DNA from: Warburgia ugandensis
Lineage: Eukaryota > Streptophyta > Magnoliopsida > Canellales > Canellaceae
Direction: 5' to 3'
DNA length: 64,000 nt
NCBI GenBank assembly: GCA_035236585.1
Contig: CP141138.1
Location: forward strand, 29,957,437-30,021,436
This document shows, in pieces, positions 23,115 to 34,640 of the stretch. Both the position numbers and the translations under genes were made by a program. The notes below the pieces were generated by a model. The model did not search any database. It was not told the DNA's origin and saw nothing but the letters and a program-made list of their open reading frames with translations. Numbering within the stretch: the first letter of the stretch is position 1; each line of letters starts with the position of its first letter.

Positions 23115-23697
23115 TGGGGCAATCTAGGCTGATGATTGGCAGATGGGGTGGAGAGGTGAGCGGCTGGGGAAGGAGATGTCGGAGAGGGAAACTGGAGTAG
23201 ATCCGGGTAGCGGAAAAGCAAGGGAGAAGAGACGACGAAAAAACGACGCCTTTCTGGGCGTCATCTGGAACAGAGAAGCTTAAGCAAGGACGCGACTTGT
23301 GCTAGAGGAGATGGGTCTTAAGCAAGTGAGAAGGGAGAAGCTGGGCTAGCAGAGGAAGACGGGATCTGGGTTTTGCCGGAAGACAAGTAAGAAACGAAAA
23401 ATGCAATAGAGAGAGACGTGGGAAAAGATTGGTGGAGAGAATAGGAAAAGAGAGAGTGTAGAAAAGGCTGGGATTGGGGAGAAGAAAAGAGGGAGAACTG
23501 GGAATTCAGAGACGAGTGAGATAGAGCATGGGAGAATTTTAACTGAGAAGAGAAGTGGGGATAGAGAGGGATAACGTTTGAGAGAAGGGGAAGAGAGGTA
23601 GAGAAAGAGGAAGAGGAAGAGAGAATGAGGGGGAGAGATGATCCAGCCCAACCTCCCTAGAGGAAAAAAAACGTTTTTGGAGAGAGATGGGAAGGGG

Positions 23698-23705
23698 TAT
23701 AAAAA
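23698..23705 (+). promoter_or_regulatory. TATA-box-like sequence antisense to Athila-1
   Basis: TATAAAAA in the context GGGGTATAAAAAGGAG on the strand opposite to the element's genes. Conserved in the other LTR at 34161-34168. No equally good TATA box was noticed in the sense direction. Confidence 0.3.
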
Positions 23706-24174
23706 GGAGAGTGAGAGATATAGACGTGAAAGAGAGGGAAAGGGAGATTGAAGAGATATGGGAGAGATAAGATAGAGAGATAAGAGATGAGAGAGATTAG
23801 AGAGAGTGGGGTCCACTAGAAGTTTAGACTTGCTAGAACTCTGCAAGTCTTAAACTTTTTTCTGTCTTAGGACTCTTCAAAATCCACTTTTTTTCCATGA
23901 AACTTCATCTGATCTCTATCTTGTATCCTTTGATTCGATCTGAAGCATCCACGCCTGAGTTGACTGATCTGCATTGCACAGGACCCAATTAGCGCAATTT
24001 AAACCGTTCATTAGCTTTAATAGTCATCTAACCACTAAATTTTACAATTCAACGGTTGGATGGCCAATTAAAGCTAAAATAAAATATTTGATGTAAAATC
24101 TTAAAATTAATGGTCTAGATGCTCTAATCAAATACTAAATTAGGGGTATTTTGACTAAAATTGAACACTTAACA

Positions 24175-24186
24175 CACCCCCCAACC
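24175..24186 (-). promoter_or_regulatory. Polypurine tract of Athila-1
   Basis: On the minus strand GGTTGGGGGGTG directly precedes the 3' LTR. This is where plus-strand DNA synthesis would be primed. Confidence 0.9.
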
Positions 24187-25860
24187 AGCATTTTGCTAGT
24201 CCCTAGCAAAAGATGCGATGAAATCAACTCAATTTTCAATTTTTTTTAAAAATTTTTCAGGTCATCTCCATTTTTTTCTCAGAGAATTATCTTCAATAAA
24301 TCTATCAACTTTAGCAAACTAATAAAGATGACTGAATAATTCAAAACCCTACCCATATGCTAAAAATATTCCACTTAAGCTCAGATCTCAGAGTGAGTAT
24401 GTGCATATGCAGTCTACACATAGAATAATCTTTATCTCTAAGTAGACTTCTAACTTTTGAACTCCATCTGAAATATATTTTGACCTCAATCCTTACTAAT
24501 GACATACGCTCAGAAATAAAGTCTCTCAGATAGAGGGTTGAAATCATATCTCTCTTTTAATTATGTGAGAAGAGTCAATGAAAACAAATATATCTTACAT
24601 ATACTCATGAAAAACAAGAGTTACTAAGGAATTTCTTTTGATCCCTTTGGAATAGATGCCATTACCTTTGAATATTTAGAAATACTACTCTTTTACTCCT
24701 ATCCATTCATTTTCTCATCAAGATTATATTCCTCCTAGAATCAATAGGTCTTTAATTGGGACGAAACATAGGCTTAGGATAGGGTGCCAAAGAAAGGGTA
24801 TAAGGATATTCAAAGTTTCTTCAAAAAATAAGTAGAGGTCTTCTACTAAAGTTGACAATTCTTCTTTTCTTTGCTGAAGTGGATATTTATTTATTTTATT
24901 ATTTTTCTTTGCATTCTTTAATTTTTTTTTCTTTTTTCTTTTTTTCCAGAATCTTTTCTTTATATTTCAGTCATTTTGACTCACTTTGAAGATTATTTCT
25001 TTTCTTCATATCCACTTTCTACTTTCATTTGCAACTGAAAGATATTCCTTCATTCATCTCTAACTTATTTTTTTCAAAGAAAAATGGGTAATGGATAATT
25101 TATATTGGGTTAATATGGGTAAAAGGTAATTTGGATGACAAAAGAAAAGGCTTTATATAAAAGGCTCAAGTTGGCTGACTAGTGGTAAAAATACTTTATG
25201 GGTAGGCTTTATGTCTCTAGGTTAACAACAAGGATGGCCTAAATCATTTTCTAGGTTTCCTATAATCTATCAAATTCAATGAACTTTTAGAATTTTAAAG
25301 GTAGTATTCTAATTATTTAGGTAATTAGCCAAATTTAAGAGTTTGGGATCAATTTTCTTTAAGCATGTTGAAGAAAATTTAGAAACATCTATAACCTCTC
25401 AAAATGAATGAATGGCTCTAAAACTCACTTAGGTTATAGGTCTCCACTGAATTTCTTCACAATCTCTAAGTTATAGTCACTTATCAATCTAGACTATCTA
25501 TATGTAACTGCGTGTACAGATGTGATCTGAGACTTTACTTTTATGGAATACTTTAGAAAATGAGTAAAATACTAAATTAATCATATTCAATTCCATTAAT
25601 AAGCTAAAGTTATCTATATTATACTTCAGAAAATCCAATTCTCATCATGGTATATAGGAAATGACCTAAAATTTTCATTTTTTTCAATTTTTTTTTTAAA
25701 ACCAAGGAAAACACCTAAAAACTAAAAGAAAACTAGAATTTGTTAGAATTCTACACCCCCAACCTGACAGAAACATTGTCCTCAATGTTTAAAAAGTAGG
25801 ACCTAAAATGAATATGGGTGATGTAGAAAACAACAAAATACAAAATATGGTACAAAGAGA
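24187..25860 (-). other. 3' untranslated block of Athila-1, no env
   Basis: About 1.67 kb between the integrase end and the polypurine tract without a meaningful frame; a 68-codon frame at 24341-24547 has no recognisable domain. Conserved with Athila-2, -3 and -4. Confidence 0.8.
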
Positions 25861-25870
25861 TCAAATTCAC

Positions 25871-26350
25871 TCAATCCTGATAAACAGGATCCTCCAGAGT
25901 TGTGGACTCAACTTCTGGATTCTCATAATCTAGGAAAGGCTTTAAACGTTGACCATTCACTTTAAAAGAATGACCAGTCCTAGTATTCTCAATCTCGACA
26001 GTCCCATATGGAAAAACTACTTTTACTATGTATGGACCGGTCCATCGAGATCTAAGCTTACTTGGAAATAGGTGGAGCTTAGAATTGTAAAGTAGAACCT
26101 TCTGGATTGGAGTAAAGGATTTTCTCATTATGTTCTTATCATGAAAAACTTTCATCTTTTCTTTATATATCATATTACTCTCATAAGCTTCTTGCCTGAT
26201 CTCTTCCAACTCATTAAGTTGGAGTTTGCGATGTGAGCCTTCTTTATCCATATTGAAATTGAATGTCTTTATTGCCCAATAGGCTCTATGTTCCAATTCC
26301 ATAGGCAAATGACAAGCCTTACCGTATACAATACGATAGGGAGAGACCAA
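25871..26350 (-). pseudogene. Athila-1 integrase C-terminal part
   Basis: 159 codons continuing the integrase after a frameshift near 26340 (two bases appear missing between TPIG and SPYR). It contains YRIVYGKACHLPMELEHRAYWA, a linker typical of Athila and related gypsy integrases, then a C-terminal DNA-binding segment with VLLYNSKLHLFPSKLRSRWTGPY and VFPYGTVEIE, and ends at TGHSFKVNGQRLKPFLD. It lacks a chromodomain, as expected for Athila. The protein would help insert element DNA into chromosomes, but only if fused to the core encoded upstream. Confidence 0.88.
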
Positions 26351-27488
26351 TCGGGGTGCGATGTGCAGTCCTATAAGCCCAGAGCGTATCAGTCAGCCAA
26401 AGAGACCAATCTTTACGATCTGGATTAACAGTCTTTTGAAGGATTTGTTTGATGGCCCAATTAGATACTTCTACTTGTTCACTTGTTTGTGGGTGATACG
26501 GTGTTGCAAATTTATGTGTAATATTATATTTTTTCATTAGTGCTTCAAATGGTTTGTTGCAAAAATGTGTACCGTTATCACTTATAATGGCTCGAGGAGT
26601 CTCAAATCTAGAAAAAATGTTTTCTTTTAAAAATTTAAGAACTATTTTGTGATCATTATGCCTACATGGGATAGCCTCAATCCATTTTGAAACATAGTTT
26701 ACGGCCAATAAGATATAAATGTAGCCAAAAGAAGGTGGAAATGGACCCATGAAATCTATACCCCAACAATAAAACATTTCTATGATAAGAATAGGGTTTA
26801 GAGGCATCATATTCCTACGGGTTATTCGTCCTAACTTTTGACATTGCTCACATAATTTACAAAACACATGTGTGTCTTTGAACAATGACGGCCAATAAAA
26901 ACCGTACTGCAAAATCTTTGCTGCTGTTTTCTGGGTAGAAAAATGTCCACCACATGCTTCTGAATGACAAAAGGAGATAACACTATGTTGTTCTAAGTCA
27001 GGGACACATCTCCTAATGATTTGATCTGGGCAGTATTTAAACAGGTATGGATCATCCCAGAAATAGTGCTTAACATTGGAAAAGAATTTTTTCTTTTCTT
27101 GTTTAGTCCAATGTTCAGGAATTTTCCCTGTGACTAAATAATTTGCAATATCAGCAAACCAGGGAGGATGGGAAACATGAAAAAGTTGCTCATAAGGGAA
27201 AGTGTCTTTAATTGGCAACTCATTTAAAGGCTCTGTTAGGACTAAGTGAGATAAATGGTCAGCTACCACATTCTCTACTCCCTTTTTATATTTTATTTCA
27301 ATGTCAAACTCTTGGAGTAGGATAATTAATCTAATCAGTTTAGGCTTAGCATCTTTCTTAGAAAGAAGATACTTGAGGGTCGAATGGTCAGTGAATATGA
27401 CTATTTTAGATCCAACCAAGTAAGACCTGAATTTATCCAATGCGAAGACAACTGCTAAGAGTTCTTTCTCCATAGGAGAATAGTTCAT
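26319..27488 (-). pseudogene. Athila-1 RNase H and integrase core
   Basis: 389 codons in the same frame as reverse transcriptase, separated from it by a TAG at 27549-27551. RNase H residues are seen in MEKELL, FTDHSTLKYLL and VADHLSHL. The integrase zinc-binding region (CHSEACGGHF...CKLCEQC) lies about residues 170-220, and the DDE core follows with WGIDFMGPFPP, ISDNGTHF and QTSEQVEVSN, so all three acidic residues are present. The frame ends early at the 2-base frameshift. Start and end are limits of the open frame, not true protein ends: the domains belong to one gag-pol polyprotein. Confidence 0.92.
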
Positions 27489-27548
27489 TTGGGTGCTATT
27501 TAAGGTCCTACTAGCATAGTAGATGACGTATGGCTTCTTTTCTTTTCT

Positions 27549-28199
27549 CTATCCTAGTACAACCCCTACAGCATAGTCATTGGCATCACACATGATTTCA
27601 AAGGGTAGACTCCAATCAGGCGGCTGCATGATAGGTGCAGTGGTCAACTTGTCTTTCAACTTTATAAATGCTTCTTGACAATCCTCAGTCCACTCAAAAG
27701 GAGTATCCTTTGTGAGGAGGTGACATAGTGGTCTAGATATTGCACTAAAATCCTTAATGAACCTCCGATAGAATCCTGCATGACCTAGGAAAGATCGAAT
27801 GTCCCTAATAGATTTTGGAATGGGTAGATTGGAAATTAGATCAACTTTAGCTTTATCTACCTCTATACCTTTAGATGACACCATGTGACCTAAGACAATT
27901 CCCTTAGAAATCATGAAATGACATTTTTCCCAATTAAGCACTAGGTTCTTTTCTTTACAACGAGTTAAGACTTTTCTTAGATTTTTAAGACATGTTTCAA
28001 ATGAATTACTGAAAACTGAAAAGTCATTCATGAAAACCTCTAAAATTCTCTCCACCATATCACTGAAAATGCTTAACATGCAACGTTGAAATGTGGCAGG
28101 AGCATTACATAATCCAAATGGCATTCTTTTGTAAGCAAAAGTGCTAAAAGGACATGTAAATGTGGTCTTTTCTTGATCCTCGGGTGCAATTTCTATTTA
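27549..28199 (-). pseudogene. Athila-1 reverse transcriptase, palm and thumb
   Basis: MPFGLCNAPATFQRCM is the Athila-type motif before the active site. The catalytic motif reads FMND where FMDD is expected, losing one of the two metal-binding aspartates. The LGHMVSSKGIEVD and FLGHAGFYRRFI blocks follow, then the tethered RNase H start with FEIMCDANDYAVG. A TAA at 28197-28199 lies just upstream, where the family has Gln (GYSGYNQI). Reverse transcriptase would copy the element's RNA to DNA; here two independent lesions disable it. Confidence 0.92.
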
Positions 28200-28316
28200 G
28201 TTATACCCTGAATAACCATCTAAGAAACAATAGTACTGATGTTCTGCAACCCTTTCTAACATTTGATCAACGAAGGGCAAAGGAAAATGGTCCTTCCTTG
28301 TAACAGCATTCAACTT

Positions 28317-29498
28317 TCAATAGTCGATACACATATGCCAACTAGTAGTAACCCTGGTAGGGATCAATTCATTGTTGGCGTTAGTTATTACTGTCACTCC
28401 AGACTTCTTTGGAACCACCTGAGTAGGACTTACCCATTTGCTATTACTTATGGGATAGATGATTCCCACATTAAGCAACTTTAGGACTTCTGCTCTAACC
28501 ACATCTTTCATATTAGGATTTAACCTTCTTTGCATTTGACGACATGGTTTACCTTCATCTTCTAGATATATCCTATGGGTGCAAATTAAAGGGTTAATGC
28601 CCTTTATAACAGCTATGGTCCATCCTATAGCACCTTTGTGTTCTTTTAAAGTGTCTATTAATTTTTCCTCTTGAGATGTTTCTAATTGGGAAGAAATTAT
28701 TACAGGTAAAGTCTCTCTGTCTCCTAAAAAGGCATATTTTAAATCTGATGGTAGAGATTTCAATTCAAGCTTAGGAGGTTCTATGAATGATGGAACGGGA
28801 GTGGACTCCCTCAGTGGAAGGTCCTCGAAAGGAGGCTTCCATTTTTCTGTTTCCATGATAGGAACTGAATCAAGGAGGGCATTAACTTCCTCTATTAATG
28901 CATCCTCATTAAACTCATTAAAATGGGCCAAACAGGCCTCAAGTGGGTCCGACAAGGAAGATGACTGAAACTGATCTGGCACAACTAAATTGATCATGTT
29001 AACACTGTGCACATCATCAGTAGTTTCACCATGTTGCTTACAGATATTGAAAATGTTGAGCTCTATTGTCATATTGCCAAAGGACAATTTCATCACACCA
29101 TTTCTACAATTGATTAAGGCATTGGACGTAGCCAAAAATGGTCGTCCCAGGATGACTAGTATTTCATTCTTCTCATTCACCACCGGTTGTGTATCTAGAA
29201 CTAGAAAATCGACAGGGAAGCAAAATTGTTCTACCTGGACTAACACATCCTCTATTACCCCTCTCGGTATTTTTACAGAACGATCAGCTAGTTGGAGCGT
29301 AGTAGATGTAGGTTTCAATTCACCCAGACCTAACTGTTCGTATACCGAGTATGGTAATAAGTTTACACTAGATCCTAAATCAAGAAGAGCTTGGTTTATC
29401 TTGTAGTTGCCAATAATGCAAGTGAGAGTGGGGCAACCAGGATCCTTGTACTTTGGTGGTGTATGGTGTTGAAGAATAGAACTAACCTGGTCAGTCAA
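28317..29498 (-). pseudogene. Athila-1 protease, spacer and start of reverse transcriptase
   Basis: The retropepsin-like protease lies at about residues 20-110 of this 393-codon frame, with active-site LLDLGSSVNLLPY (Athila proteases have DLGA or DLGS rather than DTG) and the flap-distal VILGRPFLATSNALI. A spacer containing EACLAHFNEFNED and EVNALLD follows, then the N-terminal RT block RRLNPNMKDVVRAEVLKLL...WVSPTQVVPKK, ending CIDY at a TGA (28317-28319) where Arg is expected. It is in frame with gag upstream and RT downstream. Confidence 0.92.
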
Positions 29499-29624
29499 AA
29501 ATGCCTTATTTTGGACATTTAATTTTCTCTTGATGGTGCATAAGTCTTTTAAGAATTTGGCATACGATGGGATTTGTTTTATAGCATCTAAGATCGGTAT
29601 ATTGATCTTGACTTGCTTAAAAAT

Positions 29625-31430
29625 CTATAAAATCTCATCATTAGATGTAGACTTTGGGGCTTGGCGCAACCTTTGAGGGAATGGAGCAGGGAATGGACAT
29701 GGCTCAACAGGTGAAACATGGTCCTTTTCTTTGGATTTTTCTTTAGGTTTTTCTACCTTTTCAATCTTTTTAGGCTCATCTTTCTCAATTATTTTACCAC
29801 TTCTAAGAATAGTAACATCTTTAGTCTGTTCCATGGTATAACTAGATGTTTCATCAGATGCATTAATGCTAACCGCATGCACTCCCTTAGGGTTTGCTTG
29901 AGGTTGAGCTGGGAATTTTCCTTTTTCCATATTTTGCATCATTTGACTCATCATGTTTTTTAGTTCATTCACAGACTTTTCTAATTGAGAAAATTTCCTT
30001 TCCTGATTTTGATTAACTTGATTATCCTCTACATGCCTTTTAAGTGGGGGCAAGTAAAGTCCAGGAGAATGAGGTTGATGAGTTTGGTATGGTGGTGGAG
30101 CAAGTAGTCCTTGGTTTGGTTGTTGATGACTCTGGTATGGGCATGGTTGTGAGACATTTGCATTAGGTCCATTTCTCCAACTAAAATTTGGATGGTTTCT
30201 CCAGTTGGGATTATATGTCTCGGAATATGGGGAGAAAGGTCTTTTATAATTATTGAGTGCATTAGCCTGATCATGAAGTACATCTTAAAATGCAGGGATG
30301 GTAGGACATTCCTGAGTAAGATGTGATGTACTTTCACAAATGCTACACACTTGTTCATCATTAGTTAAGGTTTTCGTTCCCATTTCCATGGCTTCTACTT
30401 TTCTAGCTAGGGTTGCTACTTTGGCACTGATTTCATTTTTTTCAGTCATGGCATACATGCCTCCCCTAGTAGATGTGGTAGTGGGCTTGGGTCTATCTGA
30501 ATGTTCTACTCTTTCTGAGTCAGCCCAGGTCTGTGCACTTTCAGCTAGCCATTCCAAATACTCCTCCGCCTCATCTGGTTGTTTATTCAAAAAGTTACCA
30601 TTGCACATCATCTCTACAAACTGGCACATGTCAGAATTAAGTCCTTCATAAAAGAAGCTGATAATGCGCCATGGTTCATAGCCATGATGTGGGCAAGTAA
30701 GCAATAGATCTTTGAACCTTTCCCAGCATTGGTAGAATGATTCTTTATCTTTTTGGGTAAAGTTCATTATCTTACGACGGAGTGTATTTGTTTTATGTGT
30801 AGGGAAATTTTTTTTCAAGAATTCCCTAGTCATTTCATTCCAAGTCCTTATGGAACCTGGTGGCAGTGCATTAAACCACATTTTTGCCTTTTCCTTTAAA
30901 GAGAAAGGAAATAGCTTAAGCCTGATAGTATCTAGATTTATATTTTGGGTTCTTTGGGTACTACATACCTCATCAAATTCTTTAAGGTGCAAATAAGGAC
31001 TCTCACTATCTAGCCCATGAAATTTGGGAAGTAATTGAATTACTCTCGTTTTTAATTCTAACGCACCAGCATTTTGAGGAAGAATGACACAAGAGGGTGT
31101 ACTGGTGCATGTAGGTTGAAGGTAGTCTCTTAAGGTTCGTCCATGAGGATTCTGATAAACATCATTTTCTCCATGGTCACTCTGTTGGTCCCATTCCCTA
31201 TTTTCATTCCTTCTCCAATTTCTTTGTTGATGATTATTCCTCCTTGGTGGAGGTTGATATTCATCATCAATTAGAGGTGGTGGGTCCTCATTCATGATGA
31301 GTGGAGCTTGATCACCTCTAACACTACCATGGGGTGAGTTACCCCTTGATCGTTGATCAGCCATTGTTGGTCTGTCTTTTTGGTAGTACGAGACTAACCT
31401 ACCGGTTTCGTCACGTATCCAAAAGGGCAT
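29625..31430 (-). pseudogene. Athila-1 gag
   Basis: Starts at the ATG at 31430. Residues about 110-320 are the Athila gag (capsid-like) domain with LLPKFHGLDSESPYLHLKEF, AKMWFNALPPGSIRTWNEM and FKDLLLTCPHHGYEPW. A CCHC zinc knuckle (CSICESTSHLTQEC) follows near residue 361. A TAA at 30285-30287 replaces a Gln codon (Athila-2 keeps Gln there). The frame then continues through a proline/glutamine-rich stretch and a short coiled-coil-like segment (KFSQLEKSVNELKNMMSQMMQ, about 29930-29990) to a TAG at 29625-29627, where Athila-2 has Glu. Gag would form the virus-like particle and bind the RNA. Confidence 0.92.
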
Positions 31431-32559
31431 ACAATGAAAGATCTTTTTGGTTTTTTATTATTTTTATATTTTTTTCTATCCTAAATGATGCAACCTGAAT
31501 GCCTAAAATGATGCACAAAACAGGACACAATCAAGCAATCCCCTAAGGTTAGCAAGCATAGATATTTTGATTTTCTTGATTTTTTGTGGGGACAACGCTT
31601 TTAATTAGCCTACTCTAACGCTCCTACTCTCTTTAGGAGTTGACTACTGCTTACTAGTTAGGTTCTAACCAAAGCGGTTAATACAACCCTCGTGTAAGGA
31701 GGTGTTTAGACCTCAACAAACGTCGATAGGAGGTGGGGGAAGAGCGAGGCTCTATTAGACAACCCCCAATAACCACAGTGATTAAAAGCAACCAGAGTAA
31801 CAGTAATTCGTGTCCTATTAAGAGGGTCCTACGAGCATGTGATAACCCTATAGGTCTCTTCTGATTGATTTTAAATTAATGTGAACGGAGAGGTTGCGCG
31901 CTTGAGGTGAATATCCTAGGTGGGCCAAGGAGTGGTGATGAAATTCACCCTTGATCTTGTGGGGTAGGGTGCTCTTACTAATTAAATTTCACACACCATG
32001 GCAATTTGATCAACATATAATCCACCTTAAAGCGTTAGACGTGTCCTAAAATGCAATTGAAAATAATAAACTAATATAAAACCCTAAGATGCAACAATTA
32101 TAACAAATGCTTTCTATATGCAATTAACTAGCAAACCATGCAAATTATTCTAAATGCAGATCCTAATCTAGAAAATAAATGAGTGAGAAGACTTACAGTG
32201 AGGTTTTTGATGAAGATCAAGTGTGGGCCATCTTGTCCCACACTTGCCCTGTATTATTACAACCCTTTAAAATTAAAATTAAAAATGCAAATTACAAGGG
32301 GCCTCACTACAAGATTCACTCAAAAATAAAATTCCTAATCTAGGAAAGCAAGAAAAATCTATTTAATTGATGAAGCTCCACTCCAATTTTCTGAAAAAGA
32401 AAAATAACAATTAGTACCAAATTTAGGAAATAAAGTGATTATGCACTAAAAATGCCAAAAGATGCACCTAAGAATGCCTAAAATGCAATTCCTAATTTTT
32501 TGTATTTTTTCTAATTTTTGGATTTTTTAATTAAATTTTATAAAAACTCCATTGCAAGT
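31431..32559 (-). other. 5' untranslated leader of Athila-1
   Basis: About 1.13 kb between the primer binding site and the gag ATG, with no frame. The corresponding leader is recognisable in Athila-2 (52200-53381) and Athila-3 (62364-63312), for example the AACCCCCAATAACCACAGTGATTAA region near 31767 versus ACCCACCATAACCACAGTG near 52556. Confidence 0.75.
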
Positions 32560-32576
32560 CCCTGGCAACGGCGCCA
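32560..32576 (-). promoter_or_regulatory. Primer binding site, tRNA-Asp type
   Basis: The minus strand reads TGGCGCCGTTGCCAGGG, complementary to the 3' end of plant tRNA-Asp (GUC) with one difference, 6 bp inside the 5' LTR. tRNA-Asp priming is known for the Athila lineage. Confidence 0.88.
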
Positions 32577-32582
32577 AAAACT

Positions 32583-33512
32583 TATTGATTGTTTAACCGC
32601 AAGTGCCCAGGCTATTGTAGTATAGTTATGCAAATACGGGTCGATCCCACGAAGACTTGATTTAAAATGATGGAGTTTTAAATAAAATTCAACTAAAAGA
32701 ATAAAAACACAAAATATACTAGAAATAAACTAAAATCCAGACGTATTCAATTGTTCCAATGTTCACAAATATTTATTCCAAGGAAAACAAAAAATAAAAC
32801 TAAAATGCGTCCTGGATAAGCTTGTCCTTGGATTGCACTATCTTTGGATTAGTCTGTCCTTGAATTGCATTGTCTCTGGATAGTCAGAATGAAGATAAGG
32901 TAAAACCAGAATAGCACAGGGACACAGTTGGAATTAAATTAGGGATTCAGTTGGAATTAAATCGGGGACACAGATGGTATTAAACTGGGGACACAGTTGG
33001 AATTAGTCTGCAGACATAGTAGGAATTAAATAGGGGACTTGTTGGTCATTCTTGAGATCTACCAGGGGCAGAACCAGAATTTTTCCTAGGTTCTGGTTTT
33101 TCACGAAAAAACCAGGAAAACACGGTGGGAACTGGAGAAGGGGGGAAGAAAGGAAGAGGAAGAAGAATAGAGGAAGGAGGAAGAAGGGAAAAAGGAGCGG
33201 GAAACAGTGGGGAGAAAACCCGAGTTGGGTTTTCTCTCCTGAGATGTCCGATAATGCAGAGAAACCCGCCTGGGCTGGGATACGGGGAAGAAGATGGGAG
33301 AAAAGCTGGAATGGGTATATGCCCAGCCAGAAGAAAGTGGAGTTGGAGAGGAAGAAATAGGGAGAAAACCCAATTATGGGTTTTCTCTCTATGGCCGTCT
33401 AGTGATCTGGGCTATGCTGGACAGGTGGAAAAACGAGGAAAGGAGGGCACGTGGGAGGAAAGATTGAGGAAAACCCAATTTGGGTTTTTCCTCACTAGGT
33501 CGTTTGATGCAG

Positions 33513-33574
<62 letters not shown>

Positions 33575-34635
33575 TGGGGCAATCTAGGCTGATGATTGGC
33601 AAATGGGGTGGAGAGGTGAGCGGCTGGGGAAGGAGATGTCGGAGAGGGAAACTGGAGTAGATCCGGGTAGTGGAAATGCAAGGGAGAAGAGACGACGAAA
33701 AAAATGACGCCTTTCTGGGCGTCGTCTGGAACAGAGAAGCTTAGGCAAGGACGCCTGGCTTGTGCTAGAGGAGATGGGTGTTAAGCAAGTGAGAAGGGAG
33801 AAGTTGGGCTAGCAGAGGAAGACGGGATCTGGGTTTTGCCGGAAGACAAGTAAGAAACCAAAAATGCAATAGAGAGAGACGTGGGAAAAGATCGGTGGAG
33901 AGAATAGGAAAAGAGATAGTGTAGAAAAGGCTGGGATTGGGGAGAAGAAAAGAGGGAGAACTGGGAATTCAGAGATGAGCGAGATAGAGCGTGGGAGAAT
34001 TATGACTGAGAAGAGAAGTGGGAATAGAGAGGGATAACGTTTGAGAGAAGGGGAAGAGAGGTAGAGAAAGAGGAAGAGGAAGAGAGAATGAGGGGGAGAG
34101 ATGATCCAGCCCAACCTCCCTAGAGGAAAAAAAACGTTTTTGGAGAGAGATGGGAAGGGGTATAAAAAGGAGAGTGAGAGATATAGACGTGAAAGAGAGG
34201 GAAAGGGAGATTGAAGAGATATGGGAGAGATAAGATAGAGAGATAAGAGATGAGAGAGATTAGAGAGAGTGGGGTCCACTAGAATTTAGACTTGTTAGAA
34301 CTCTGCAAGTCTTAAACTTTTTTCTGTCTTAGGACTCTTCAAAATCCACTTTTTTTCCATGAAACTTCATCTGATCTCCATCTTGTATCCTTGATTCGAT
34401 CTGGAGCGTCCATGCCTGAGTTGACTGATCTGCACTGCACAAGACCCAATTAGCGCAATCTAAACCGTTCATTAGCTTTAATAATCATCTAACCACTAAA
34501 TTTTACAATTCAACGGTTGGATGGCCAATTAAAGCTAAAATGAAATATTTGATGTAAAATCTTAAAATTAATGGTCTAGATGATGTAATCAAATACTAAA
34601 TTAGGGGTATTTTGACCAAAATTGAACACTTAACA
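32583..34635 (-). repeat. 5' LTR of Athila-1
   Basis: 2053 bp, collinear with 22096-24174. The inner end has TA instead of the expected TG at 32583-32584. It holds the 23-bp array (32919-33033), hairpins, the GA tract (33516-33571) and the antisense TATA-like sequence (34161-34168). Confidence 0.93.
33516..33571. repeat. (GA)28 microsatellite in the Athila-1 5' LTR
   Basis: A perfect GA run of 56 bp, against 94 bp in the sister LTR. Confidence 0.95.
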
Positions 34636-34640
34636 CCTGC
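34636..34640. repeat. Right target-site duplication of Athila-1 (CCTGC)
   Basis: Identical to 22091-22095. Confidence 0.92.

Larger units (their letters stand above)
22096..24174 (-). repeat. 3' LTR of Athila-1
   Basis: Begins TGTTGATTGTTTAACC and ends ACTTAACA on the plus strand, 2079 bp, collinear with 32583-34635. It contains a 23-bp tandem array (22432-22546), three short inverted repeats (22724-23005) and a GA microsatellite (23018-23111). The open frames here are low-complexity purine/pyrimidine artefacts. Confidence 0.93.
22096..34635 (-). mobile_element. Athila-1: complete Ty3/gypsy Athila-lineage retrotransposon
   Basis: A 12,540-bp element on the minus strand with two LTRs of about 2.05-2.08 kb, a tRNA-Asp-type primer binding site next to the 5' LTR, a polypurine tract next to the 3' LTR, one collinear gag-PR-RT-RH-IN frame, and a perfect 5-bp target duplication. 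Over the first roughly 345 bp the LTRs differ at about 5% of positions by eye, almost all transitions. Coding breaks are five in-frame stops, one frameshift near 26340 and an altered catalytic site in reverse transcriptase, so it is inactive. Gag and RT motifs place it in the Athila lineage. It is inserted in Athila-4. Confidence 0.93.

Noticed and set aside
22552..23846. Several open frames of 68-166 codons on both strands (also at 33052-34279, 46038-46666 and 54619-55167)
   Set aside because: They are arginine/glutamate- or serine/leucine-rich readings of purine-rich LTR sequence and GA repeats, overlap on both strands, and have no recognisable domain.
24187..25860. Possible env-like gene between integrase and 3' LTR, as some Athila elements have
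   Set aside because: No long frame, signal peptide or membrane helix is visible in this or the three equivalent blocks.
29718..29963. Plus-strand frames opposite Athila-1 (also 28263, 28783, 28990 and 30340)
   Set aside because: Shadows of the minus-strand gag-pol coding sequence.
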